A DNA stretch of 16,450 bases from Gammaproteobacteria bacterium UBA7376. Its GTDB lineage: Bacteria > Pseudomonadota > Gammaproteobacteria > Pseudomonadales > Azotimanducaceae. Every line of letters starts with the position of its first letter. Within the stretch, counting starts at the first letter, position 1. The stretch lies in the NCBI GenBank assembly GCA_002470275.1, contig DKNY01000046.1:1-16450 (forward strand), given 5' to 3'. Under the pieces are notes generated by a model. The model was not told the origin of the DNA, made no database searches, and was given only the letters and a program-made list of their open reading frames with translations. Of the stretch, positions 8,817 through 16,401 are shown piece after piece. Position numbers and translations under genes: made by a program.

Positions 8817-9628
8817 TGAATGCGACCGTGGGGGGCGGGCGTATTCGCCAATGCTTCGAGGAGGTACGAGTACAGGGCAAGAAGGCGCTAATCAGCTTTA
8901 TCACCGCGGGGGATCCAGGCGTGGACTATACGGTGCCGGCCATGCACAGCCTGGTTCAGGGCGGCGTGGACATCCTAGAGCTTGGGATTCCCTTTTCCGA
9001 TCCTGAAGCGGAAGGCCCGACCATCCAAGCAGCCAACGAGAGAGCTCTAGAGAATGGCATGACTCTTCTTCAAGTGCTTGAAATGGTTGCAGAATTTAGG
9101 AAAAAAAATACGGAAACGCCCGTGGTCCTCATGGGCTACCTGAACTCAATTCTGGCCATGAGCGATTTCCCGTCCAGGGCCTCGTCGGCGGGCGTGGATG
9201 GATTGATCATGGTCAACCTGCCACCTGAAGAAGGGGCGACGCTACAGAGTGCCCTGGCAGACCACGGCATGGATTTGATCTACCTGATCGCGCCCACGAC
9301 CACGCCAGCGAGAACACTGAGCATTCTGCAGCAGGCGTCCGGGTTTGTTTATTGCGTTTCCCTCAAGGGCACGACGGGCGCGGGCCATGTTCAGGCCGAG
9401 GAAGTGATAGCCCGGACGGCCGAGCTACAGCAGATCGCCGAGCTGCCGATCGCGGTGGGCTTCGGGATTAAGGACGCGCAGACGGCTCGTGCCTTGAGCG
9501 CCAACGCGGATGGCATTGTTGTAGGCAGCGCGCTGGTGAATTTGATGACTGAACCCCAGGGCCCGGAGGTGGTGTGTCAGCGCCTCCACGCTGCGGTAGC
9601 CTCCATTCGGCAAGGACTCGACGACTAA
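8816..9628 (+). CDS. trpA: Tryptophan synthase, alpha subunit
   Basis: TrpA splits indole-3-glycerol phosphate into indole and glyceraldehyde 3-phosphate, passing indole to TrpB. The 270 residues form the expected TIM barrel. The catalytic glutamate is E55 in LELGIPFSD (E. coli Glu49). The second catalytic residue, Asp60 in E. coli, is replaced here by E66 in SDPEAEGPTIQ, with identical spacing of 11 residues from E55. The loop-6 threonine is kept in SLKGTTGAG. The rest, including GFGIKDAQTARAL and GIVVGSALV, is normal, so this is probably an active enzyme using Glu. The ATG overlaps the trpB stop, which fits equal production of the two subunits. The gene ends 5 bases before folC. Confidence 0.96.
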   Translation: MNATVGGGRIRQCFEEVRVQGKKALISFITAGDPGVDYTVPAMHSLVQGGVDILELGIPFSDPEAEGPTIQAANERALENGMTLLQVLEMVAEFRKKNTETPVVLMGYLNSILAMSDFPSRASSAGVDGLIMVNLPPEEGATLQSALADHGMDLIYLIAPTTTPARTLSILQQASGFVYCVSLKGTTGAGHVQAEEVIARTAELQQIAELPIAVGFGIKDAQTARALSANADGIVVGSALVNLMTEPQGPEVVCQRLHAAVASIRQGLDD

Positions 9629-9633
9629 CTTAG

Positions 9634-10869
9634 ATGCGCGATCTGCCCGCTTGGCTGGACTACATTTCTCGCCAGCATACCCAAACCATTGACCTGGGCC
9701 TTGAGCGGTTCCAGGCGATGTTGACCCAACTCGATCTGAATCATCCTGCCCCCAAAATCATCACCGTAGCCGGGACCAACGGGAAGGGTACGACCACGTT
9801 GGCCCTCGAACACCTGCTTCAGGCATCTGGTCTCAGCGTTGGGGCCACCCTGTCGCCTCATATTTCGCGTTTTAACGAGCGTATTCGTCTGTTCGGTCGA
9901 GAAGCCGACGACCAAACCATCTGTGGTGCCTTTCAGGCCATCGAAGACCAACGTCAGCTGCCGCTGACTTACTTTGAGTTTGCCGCCCTAGCTGCCCTTT
10001 GGTGTATGCGAGAGGCCAAGGTAGATGTGGCGCTGCTGGAGATTGGTTTGGGTGGACGGCTGGACGCCTTTAACGCCGTGGATGCCCATGTGGCGGTGAT
10101 CACCAGCATTGGCTTAGATCATCAGGCCTTTCTTGGCGAGACGCGAGAGGCCATCGGCGCCGAGAAGGCAGGCATTCTGCGTCGGCAGCAAGACGTTGTC
10201 TTGGGGGCGGATATGCCGGCCAGCGTGCTGGATCGGGCGCAGGCCCTGGGGCTGAGTCCGCGCCGCTACGGAAGGCAGTTTAGGGCGCTAACGGACGAAT
10301 CCGGGTCTTGGCGACTAATGGATGAAGCCGGGGAGGGTGAACCCACAAGCCTGGGTTCCATACCCCCCCATAACCTGGCTTTGGCCGTGCAGGCCGCACT
10401 CTTTCTCACCCCTCAGGCTCGTGAACATGTTGCCTCGGCTGCCGGGGTGAGGGTGCCGGGGCGGCTACAGGAGATTGAATACAGGGATCGACGAATCATT
10501 CTGGATGTGGCGCATAATCCAGACAGCGTGGCGTTTCTCTTCGAGCAGCTGACCCTGCGCGGCCTACGTCCTGACGTCCTTATCTGCTCCATGCTGGCGG
10601 AAAAGGACCATGCCGGCGTCTACCGGGCGGTGAGGTTGGCCTCTGGGGCGCCGCTCCTGCTTGTGGACAGCCAGGGTCCTCGCGCCTGTACCGGACAACA
10701 GCAGCTTGCCCTGATCTCAGAGCAGGGCCTGCCAATCCCTGAGCCCAGTCTCTTTGTGCAGATGCCCGAGGCTGTGGCTGCTGCGGTGGGCCGCACGGAT
10801 CCCGGTTCAACGATATTAATATTTGGTTCCTTCAGTGCTGTCGAACAGAGCGCTTGGCTGGCATCATAG
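9634..10869 (+). CDS. folC: Dihydrofolate synthase / folylpolyglutamate synthase
   Basis: FolC adds glutamate to dihydropteroate and further glutamates to folates, using ATP, in the cytoplasm. The 411-residue Mur-ligase-type protein shows the P-loop VAGTNGKGTTT (residues 45-55), the folate-binding loop SPHISRFNERI (74-84), EIGLGGRLDAFNAV, the EKAGILR segment with the lysine expected to be carbamylated, and LDVAHNPDS in the C-terminal domain. The start ATG 9634 has no good ribosome site (AGGA is 17 bases upstream), and the gene lies 5 bases after trpA, so coupled translation is likely. In related genomes accD usually precedes folC at this place. It is absent here. Confidence 0.95.
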   Translation: MRDLPAWLDYISRQHTQTIDLGLERFQAMLTQLDLNHPAPKIITVAGTNGKGTTTLALEHLLQASGLSVGATLSPHISRFNERIRLFGREADDQTICGAFQAIEDQRQLPLTYFEFAALAALWCMREAKVDVALLEIGLGGRLDAFNAVDAHVAVITSIGLDHQAFLGETREAIGAEKAGILRRQQDVVLGADMPASVLDRAQALGLSPRRYGRQFRALTDESGSWRLMDEAGEGEPTSLGSIPPHNLALAVQAALFLTPQAREHVASAAGVRVPGRLQEIEYRDRRIILDVAHNPDSVAFLFEQLTLRGLRPDVLICSMLAEKDHAGVYRAVRLASGAPLLLVDSQGPRACTGQQQLALISEQGLPIPEPSLFVQMPEAVAAAVGRTDPGSTILIFGSFSAVEQSAWLAS

Positions 10870-10873
10870 GCCC

Positions 10874-11434
10874 ATGGACGAACGAAATCGTTACCGCCTG
10901 ATCGGTGGCATTTTTATGCTTGCCTTGGGGGCTATTTTTCTCCCGATGTTATTTGACCCTGCGCCAACCCCTCAGCCGGCCATGGACGGACAGGCCATCG
11001 CAGAAGAGGCGGCTCGCCTGCATCAAATGAGCGATATCGCCGATATGCCCATGCCCCAAATCCCCCCTAGTGACATTCAGGAGCGCGTGGCCGCGCTAGG
11101 CGAGGTCGTGGATGACGCGGGCTTCCTGGTCGCCTCCGGCACGCGGCTTGGGGAGCCACAGCTGCTCCCAACGGCTGAAGACGCTGATGTATTTGCCGTG
11201 CAGCTCGGCAGTTTTCGTGAGGAAGCCAACGCTCGGGAGCTACGCGCCAAGGTTCGGGAGTCGGGGTTTGAAGCCTTTATTTCGGCGGTGAGAAAGAATG
11301 GCTCTCAGCCCGTGGAGATTCGACATCGCGTTGCCGTGGGCCCCATTCTTGAACGCGACCAAGCCGATGCACTGCGGAAACAGCTCGCGGATACGTTCGC
11401 TTTGGAAGCGCTGGTCGTTGGGATGCAACCCTGA
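10874..11434 (+). CDS. dedD: SPOR-domain protein, DedD-like
   Basis: A 186-residue single-pass inner-membrane protein. A short cytoplasmic start (MDERNRYR) is followed by a membrane helix at about residues 8-27, a Pro-rich linker, and a C-terminal SPOR domain at about 105-184 (starting [20 protein letters not shown]), which in this family binds denuded septal peptidoglycan. The place between folC and cvpA and the architecture match E. coli DedD, a division protein. The frame is open back to a GTG at 10823 inside folC, but the ATG at 10874, just after the folC stop and preceded by TAGG, gives the family-type N-terminus. The stop overlaps the cvpA start (TGATG). Confidence 0.85.
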   Translation: MDERNRYRLIGGIFMLALGAIFLPMLFDPAPTPQPAMDGQAIAEEAARLHQMSDIADMPMPQIPPSDIQERVAALGEVVDDAGFLVASGTRLGEPQLLPTAEDADVFAVQLGSFREEANARELRAKVRESGFEAFISAVRKNGSQPVEIRHRVAVGPILERDQADALRKQLADTFALEALVVGMQP

Positions 11435-11985
11435 TGGCCATGCTGGACTACTTCATTATCGGCTTGATCGTGTTGTCCTCACTTATGGGTATCTCCCGGG
11501 GGCTGGTGAAGGAGGCGCTGTCTCTGGCTGCCTGGATTGGGGCCTTTGTTCTGGCGATTTGGATTGGTCCAGCCGTGGCCAAGGAATATGCCTCTGTACT
11601 GGGGGCTGACCGAATGGGGCAGCTCTTCGCCTTTTTGATCGTCTTTATCAGCACGCTCATCGTGGCCAGCCTGCTGCAGTGGCTCGTTCAGAAGCTCATC
11701 AGCTCCACGGGCCTCACCGGAACCGACCGTTTTTTGGGCCTGATTTTTGGTGCTCTGAGGGGCGCGCTGGTGGTCACCGTCTTGCTCATGATCTGTCAGA
11801 GCTTTTTTCCCAGCGCTGAGTGGTGGCAGGCTTCAGAACTGAAACTCTTTTTCCTCGCCTTTGAAGACGACGTATTGCGTCTTGTTGAGGCGGGGTCTGA
11901 GGCTCTGGATATTGAGCCGAGAAAGGAACTGCCTAACGTAGACGCGTTGGAGAGCGCGGCCAAAGAGGTGATGGAGCGGCAATGA
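11434..11985 (+). CDS. cvpA: CvpA family inner-membrane protein
   Basis: CvpA proteins are small multi-pass inner-membrane proteins, named for colicin V production in E. coli and linked there to envelope homeostasis; the molecular role is not settled. The 183-residue protein has about four hydrophobic segments, near residues 5-24, 30-48, 63-88 and 100-122. The family N-terminus is clear ([20 protein letters not shown], then EALSLAAWI), as is the [19 protein letters not shown] stretch. A hydrophilic tail of about 60 residues follows. Start and stop fit the neighbours: a one-base overlap with the SPOR gene before it and a 21-base gap to purF. The dedD-cvpA-purF order is conserved in gammaproteobacteria. 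Confidence 0.93.
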   Translation: MAMLDYFIIGLIVLSSLMGISRGLVKEALSLAAWIGAFVLAIWIGPAVAKEYASVLGADRMGQLFAFLIVFISTLIVASLLQWLVQKLISSTGLTGTDRFLGLIFGALRGALVVTVLLMICQSFFPSAEWWQASELKLFFLAFEDDVLRLVEAGSEALDIEPRKELPNVDALESAAKEVMERQ

Positions 11986-12006
11986 CCAAACTCTGGGGGT
12001 GAGGCG

Positions 12007-13533
12007 ATGTGTGGAATTGTAGGAATTGTGGGCCGCGATCCGGTCAACCAGGAAATCTATGATGCCCTGACGGTGCTCCAGCATCGCGGTCAGGACGCTG
12101 CAGGGATGGTCACCAGTGACGGTCGACACTGTTACCTGCGGAAGGATAACGGTTTGGTGAAAGATGTGTTCCAGGGGCAACACATGCGGCGTCTGCTGGG
12201 CAACGTGGGGGTAGGGCAGTGTCGCTATCCAACGGCGGGGTCATCTAGCTCTGCTGAGGCCCAGCCGCTCTACGTCAATTCACCCTATGGCATCGCGTTA
12301 GCCCATAACGGCAACCTAACGAATACAGAAGAGCTGATGAGTGATCTCTTCGTTGAAGATCTCCGGCATATCAATACAAACAGCGATTCGGAGGTGTTGC
12401 TCAACGTTCTGGCTAACGAGTTGAACATCCTGCACGCCATAGATCCATCCCCAAACGATATGTTTAAGGCCGTGGGCGCAGTGCATCAGCGCTGTCGAGG
12501 GGCCTACGCCGTGGTAGCCATGGTGATTGGCTCGGGCGTTTTGGGCTTTCGAGATCCCTTCGGTATTCGTCCCCTGGTCTACGGGAAGCGGGAATCCGAA
12601 GCCGGTACGGAATATATGATCGCCTCGGAATCCGTGGCGCTGGATATCCTAGGCTTTAAGCGGGTGGACGATGTTGCCCCTGGAGAGGCGATCTTTATCA
12701 CCAATGAGGGTCAGGTTTATCGCCATCAGTGTGCGGCCAACCCTAAGCTCGTCCCCTGTATTTTTGAACACGTTTATCTTGCGCGCCCAGACTCCATCAT
12801 GGACGACATTTCTGTGTACAAGAGTCGCCTGCGCATGGGCGAATACCTGGCTCGGAATATCATTTCCCGCTTCTCTCAGCGCGATCACGATATCGATGTG
12901 GTGATCCCCATACCCGATACCGGGCGCACGGCAGCGCTGCCGCTGGCCAATGAGCTGGGCGTTAAATACCGAGAGGGGTTCGTTAAAAACCGGTACATAG
13001 GACGTACCTTCATCATGCCGGGTCAGCAACAGCGCCAGCATTCGGTGCGTCAGAAGCTCAATGCTATCGAGCTTGAGTTTAAGGGTAAGAACGTTCTGCT
13101 GGTGGATGATTCCATTGTCAGAGGCACCACGATTAAGCAGATCATCCAGCTCGCTCGGGAGGCCGGGGCCCGTCGCGTTTATATGGCTTCTGCGGCCCCC
13201 GCTTTGCGGTATCAAAATGTCTATGGCATCGATATGCCGGCCCGGGATGAATTTGTTGCCCACCAGCGGTCGGACGAGGAAGTCGCCAAGGAGATTGGCG
13301 CAGATTGGCTGGTTTATCAAACCATAGCGGACCTGAAAGCCAGTGCGCTTGAGGGTAATCCTCACGTTGATGACTTCGAGTGTTCCGCCTTCGACGGTAA
13401 CTACGTTACGGGAGACGTAGAGGACGAGTACCTGCGCCGGCTCTCTGACGCCAGACGAGATATCAACAAGCAGCAGGCAGAGTTGGCCTTTGGTCAAGAA
13501 ACCAATGTTTTGGAACTTCACAATCAAGCCTAA
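12007..13533 (+). CDS. purF: Amidophosphoribosyltransferase
   Basis: PurF makes 5-phosphoribosylamine from PRPP and glutamine, the first committed step of purine synthesis. The N-terminal glutaminase domain starts directly with the nucleophile Cys2 (MCGIVGIVG), so this is the E. coli-like form without a propeptide. [19 protein letters not shown] and [11 protein letters not shown] are typical. The phosphoribosyltransferase domain carries the PRPP motif [12 protein letters not shown] at about residues 364-375. The 508-residue length is normal. A strong ribosome site (GGGGGTGAGG, 11995-12004) precedes the ATG. No PurR-type operator is obvious in the 21-base gap after cvpA, which suggests expression from further upstream. 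Confidence 0.98.
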   Translation: MCGIVGIVGRDPVNQEIYDALTVLQHRGQDAAGMVTSDGRHCYLRKDNGLVKDVFQGQHMRRLLGNVGVGQCRYPTAGSSSSAEAQPLYVNSPYGIALAHNGNLTNTEELMSDLFVEDLRHINTNSDSEVLLNVLANELNILHAIDPSPNDMFKAVGAVHQRCRGAYAVVAMVIGSGVLGFRDPFGIRPLVYGKRESEAGTEYMIASESVALDILGFKRVDDVAPGEAIFITNEGQVYRHQCAANPKLVPCIFEHVYLARPDSIMDDISVYKSRLRMGEYLARNIISRFSQRDHDIDVVIPIPDTGRTAALPLANELGVKYREGFVKNRYIGRTFIMPGQQQRQHSVRQKLNAIELEFKGKNVLLVDDSIVRGTTIKQIIQLAREAGARRVYMASAAPALRYQNVYGIDMPARDEFVAHQRSDEEVAKEIGADWLVYQTIADLKASALEGNPHVDDFECSAFDGNYVTGDVEDEYLRRLSDARRDINKQQAELAFGQETNVLELHNQA

Positions 13534-13571
13534 ACTAGGCCGAAATTTGATGAGATGAAGAGGCCAAAATA

Positions 13572-14051
13572 ATGCAGCTGACCAAGCGGACGCCCTGCGT
13601 GGGCATTTGTTCTACCACCTATGGTGACTTAGTCTGCCGTGGCTGCAAGCGGTTCGCTCACGAGATCGTCGAGTGGAATGCTTATGACGAGGACCAAAAA
13701 ACCCTGATTCGTGATCGCCTCCAACGCCTGCAGGATGAGGTGGTCAGCCAGAGCTTGGATGTGCTTGAGCGGTCTCGGTTACAGCAGGCCGTTGCCGATG
13801 CGGCGTTGGCGGACTTGCCCCAGTGGGAGGGCGTCTATCAGCTGCTTCGCGACATGGTGCGACGCGAGCGAACCTTGGCCAGCGTCGGGTTGCGGGCTAG
13901 GGGAGCCAGCCTAGACCCCCAGGGGCTTGGGCAGGCAGTGGGGGCCCCGGCAGACGCTCTGGACACCCTGGTGCTGCTGCAGGCCGTAGATAAGGAGCTA
14001 TATGCTCGTTCTCGCGCCCACTACGAGCGTAACTTTAAGGTATTGACCTAA
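13572..14051 (+). CDS. DUF1289 domain protein, long form, coupled to miaE
   Basis: Function unknown. The 159-residue protein begins with a DUF1289 domain (about residues 7-40) that has four cysteines, C9, C13, C22 and C25, in a CX3C-X8-CX2C pattern (PCVGICSTTYGDLVCRGC), followed by KRFAHEIVEWNAY. Such spacing suggests zinc or iron-sulfur binding, which is inference. The remaining roughly 115 residues are helical in character, rich in Leu, Arg, Gln and Asp, without a motif I recognise. Many DUF1289 proteins are only about 60-80 residues, so this is an extended version. GAAGAGG at 13557-13563 lies eight bases before the ATG. The stop overlaps the miaE start (TAATG), so the two products are probably made together. 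Confidence 0.88.
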   Translation: MQLTKRTPCVGICSTTYGDLVCRGCKRFAHEIVEWNAYDEDQKTLIRDRLQRLQDEVVSQSLDVLERSRLQQAVADAALADLPQWEGVYQLLRDMVRRERTLASVGLRARGASLDPQGLGQAVGAPADALDTLVLLQAVDKELYARSRAHYERNFKVLT

Positions 14052-14668
14052 TGGCCGAAGTAGCCTGCGTTCAGAGCTTTCTTCGAGTGGCCTCGCCTGA
14101 GGCTTGGTTTGAGGCCGTGCCTGAGCACATCCCGGAACTGTTGATCGACCACGCGAACTGTGAAAAAAAAGCCGCCAGCACGGCGCTAAGTCTAATGTAT
14201 CGGTATGTGGATCAGGTGCCGCTGCTGCATCAGCTGTCGCGTTTGGCTAGAGAGGAGCTTCGGCATTTCGAGCAGGTGCTGGATTTGATGCAGGCACAGG
14301 GCGTGCGCTATATCCAGCTCAGTCCGGCGCGCTATGCCCAGGGGCTACATGCCTTGGTGACTAAGCAGGAACCCCGGCGACTCATTGACCACCTGATCTG
14401 CGGTGCCGTAGTGGAGGCCAGATCTTGTGAGCGCTTTATGGGCCTGACCCGGGTGCTGCCTGAGGACATCGGCGGTCTCTATGCGTCCTTGCAAAAGTCA
14501 GAGGCCAGGCACTTTGAAAACTACCTAACCGCGGCGCACAGGCTGAACGAAACAACTCAGGCCTATGAGGATCTGCCCCACCGGATCGGGGAGTTCTTAA
14601 AGGCCGACGCTGATCTCATCACTCGGACCGACACGGAATTTAGGTTCCATAGTGGTCCACTAGGCTGA
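14051..14668 (+). CDS. miaE: tRNA 2-methylthio-N6-isopentenyladenosine-37 hydroxylase
   Basis: MiaE is a nonheme diiron monooxygenase that hydroxylates the isopentenyl group of ms2i6A at position 37 of tRNAs reading U-starting codons, giving ms2io6A. The 205-residue helical protein has the ferritin-like ligand set: E38 (in HANCEKKAAS), E69 and H72 (REELRHFEQV), E122 (VVEARSCERF) and E151 with H154 (SEARHFENY). The start overlaps the DUF1289 gene's stop. Its last 29 bases overlap the 3' end of lpxH on the other strand. A run of eight A's at 14163-14170 encodes part of E38-K39-K40. MiaB and MiaA, which make its substrate, are not in the window. Confidence 0.94.
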   Translation: MAEVACVQSFLRVASPEAWFEAVPEHIPELLIDHANCEKKAASTALSLMYRYVDQVPLLHQLSRLAREELRHFEQVLDLMQAQGVRYIQLSPARYAQGLHALVTKQEPRRLIDHLICGAVVEARSCERFMGLTRVLPEDIGGLYASLQKSEARHFENYLTAAHRLNETTQAYEDLPHRIGEFLKADADLITRTDTEFRFHSGPLG

Positions 14669-15368
14669 AGCACTCCAGCGAGAACGCCTGCCCTCGCTGA
14701 CGGACCAGCCAGCCGCAGTGGGACCAATCACCGAGTACTAGACGGCGTAGGCGTCGGCCAGCGTTGCTCAGGCGATGATCTCCGGGTCTATGAGTGTGGC
14801 CGTGGATCAGGAGATCGGCATCGTATGCCTGCATCAACTGAGCCGTCGCTTCTGGGTTCACGTCCATGATGGAGGATGCCTTGTTGGCGTTGTTGCTCAT
14901 GCTTTCGGCACGCATTTGACGGCCCAGGGCCAGTCGATCTTCCAGAGATTTTTGTAGGATATCCCGCTGCCAAGCCTCGCTGCGAAGCACAGAACGTGCC
15001 TGTTGATACGCCTGGTCGTCCGTGCACAGGGCATCACCGTGGGCCAGCAGGATATGACCGTCTAACACGGTGGGGTCGGCGATCAGTTTAACGCCGGTCG
15101 CTTCAGCAAAGTCGTCCCCAATCAGGAAGTCTCGATTCCCGTGCATCAAAAACAGGTCGCAGTGCTGGGTAGCCTGGGCTAAAAGCTCGACCAGACTGAG
15201 GGCTGCGGGGGTTTGGTCATCGTCTCCCACCCACATTTCCACCAGGTCTCCAAGGATATAGACCTCATCTACGTGTTGGCCTTCGACTTGAAGCAAGGCG
15301 GCCAAGCATTGGAAGCTCTGCTCCGTCACATCCTGAAGGTGGAGGTCTGAAATAAAGATTCGGTTCAT
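14640..15368 (-). CDS. lpxH: UDP-2,3-diacylglucosamine diphosphatase
   Basis: LpxH cleaves UDP-2,3-diacylglucosamine to lipid X and UMP in lipid A synthesis, at the cytoplasmic face of the inner membrane. The 242-residue protein shows the calcineurin-type metallophosphatase set: D8 and H10 (SDLHL), D41 (GDLVEMWVGDD), N78 (HGNRD), H110 (LLAHGD), and H191/H193 in IHGHTHRPG. Length is normal and the protein complete. Its ATG overlaps the folD stop (ATGA), so it is the second gene of a folD-lpxH unit. The 3' end runs into the coding end of miaE on the opposite strand, and no terminator follows directly. The presence of this gene indicates an LPS-bearing Gram-negative cell. Confidence 0.96.
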   Translation of the reverse strand: MNRIFISDLHLQDVTEQSFQCLAALLQVEGQHVDEVYILGDLVEMWVGDDDQTPAALSLVELLAQATQHCDLFLMHGNRDFLIGDDFAEATGVKLIADPTVLDGHILLAHGDALCTDDQAYQQARSVLRSEAWQRDILQKSLEDRLALGRQMRAESMSNNANKASSIMDVNPEATAQLMQAYDADLLIHGHTHRPGDHRLSNAGRRLRRLVLGDWSHCGWLVRQRGQAFSLECFSLVDHYGT

Positions 15369-16237
15369 GGCAGGGTGGCGCTGAGTCCAAGTTTAGCCGC
15401 AGCGGCCTGAAGGGTGTTCTGGAGCAGGGCGACCCGGGTCATGGGCCCAACGCCTCCCGGCACCGGCGTAATCCAAGCCGCGCGCTCACTGGCGGTAACA
15501 AAGTCCAGGTCGCCGCGCAGCTTATTGTTCGCATCCCGGGTGATACCCACATCGATGACAACTGCACCGGGCTTAACCCAGTCACCGGGCACCAGGCCGG
15601 GTTTGCCCACAGCGCTGATCAGGATATCGGCCTGCCGCGCCAGGTCGCCCGTGTTGCGGGTGAACTTATGAGCCGTGGTCACGGTACAGCCGGCCAGCAG
15701 CAGCTCTAAGCCCATGGGTCTGCCAACGTGGTTTGAGGCCCCGATGATGGTGGCATGCTGGCCCTTATAGGGCACGCCGACATAATCGAGCATCTGCATG
15801 ATGCCCATGGGGGTGCAGCTGCGTAGGGTGGGTCGCCTCAAGGCCAAGCGTCCGATGTTGTAGGCATGAAAGCCATCCACATCTTTGTCGGGCAGAATCA
15901 CATCAATAATGCGATCTTCGTCGATGTGCTCGGGCAGCGGGGTCTGGACCAAAATCCCGTCGATAAGCGGATCATCGTTGAGGCTGAAAATGTGATCTTC
16001 GAGTTCGGACTGGGATATTGATGCGTCCAGATTGAGGGCCCTAGAGTAGACGCCCACTTCCTCACAGTCGCGACGCTTGCCCGCGACGTAGACCTCGGAC
16101 GCAGGGTCGTTACCCACTAAAATCACGCCCAGACCAGGTGCCCGATGTCCTGCCGCTCGCCATTGAGCAACAAGGGCGCCCAGGTTGACGCGACGTTCTT
16201 TAGCGAGGCGATTACCGTCTAGGATTTGTGCAGGCAT
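15365..16237 (-). CDS. folD: Bifunctional methylenetetrahydrofolate dehydrogenase / methenyltetrahydrofolate cyclohydrolase
   Basis: FolD interconverts 5,10-methylene-, 5,10-methenyl- and 10-formyl-tetrahydrofolate with NADP+, feeding purine and formyl-Met synthesis. From the ATG at 16237 the protein has 290 residues. The catalytic Tyr50 and Lys54 (ASEVYVAGKRRDCEEVG), the signature DGILVQTPLPEH, the Rossmann stretch IIGASNHVGRPMG and the C-terminal TPVPGGVGPMTRV are all present. I chose 16237 because the N-terminus then aligns without gaps to E. coli FolD, putting Lys54 at the same number. The frame stays open to another ATG at 16282, which adds 15 unconserved residues but has GGGAG 11 bases upstream. 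The internal ATG has no clear ribosome site. The stop overlaps lpxH. Confidence 0.94.
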   Translation of the reverse strand: MPAQILDGNRLAKERRVNLGALVAQWRAAGHRAPGLGVILVGNDPASEVYVAGKRRDCEEVGVYSRALNLDASISQSELEDHIFSLNDDPLIDGILVQTPLPEHIDEDRIIDVILPDKDVDGFHAYNIGRLALRRPTLRSCTPMGIMQMLDYVGVPYKGQHATIIGASNHVGRPMGLELLLAGCTVTTAHKFTRNTGDLARQADILISAVGKPGLVPGDWVKPGAVVIDVGITRDANNKLRGDLDFVTASERAAWITPVPGGVGPMTRVALLQNTLQAAAAKLGLSATLP

Positions 16238-16323
16238 GGAAGCAACCGGAAAAGTACCTAGTGTACTACCGCCATCGCTCATACTCTATGCGTCTCCCAA
16301 ACCTCAGGGCGCAGCAAAGAGAT

Positions 16324-16352
16324 TTGACCCCCCAACAACGGCTCAGTATCAT
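16324..16352 (+). promoter_or_regulatory. Candidate promoter of tRNA-Pro
   Basis: TTGACC at 16324-16329 and TATCAT at 16347-16352 are each one base from the sigma-70 consensus hexamers and are 17 bases apart. The next bases, CCTCGC, are GC-rich, as in stable-RNA promoters under stringent control. The predicted start near 16359 leaves a 5' leader of about 43 nt before the tRNA, in which GGTGG and CCACC can form a small stem. It lies in the spacer between divergent folD and the tRNA. Confidence 0.65.
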
Positions 16353-16401
16353 CCTCGCTCTTGCGAAGGGTGGGTATGACGCCACCAGGAAAGGTTCATT
16401 T

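Noticed and set aside
9101..9108. A second run of eight A's, in trpA, also in phase for -1 slippage.
   Set aside because: The reading frame is intact on both sides, and Lys-Lys-Asn codons in a surface region explain it. No stimulating structure is apparent and no alternative product looks meaningful.
12649..13527. A long open frame (292 codons) on the minus strand opposite purF.
   Set aside because: It lies wholly within purF, which has every catalytic motif in frame. The antisense translation shows no recognisable domain. Long antisense frames are common opposite GC-rich genes.
13534..13571. A possible terminator between purF and the DUF1289 gene (GGCC repeated at both ends of the gap).
   Set aside because: The arms are only four bases, the loop is long, and there is no T-run on the plus strand. 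Transcription may well continue into the DUF1289-miaE pair.
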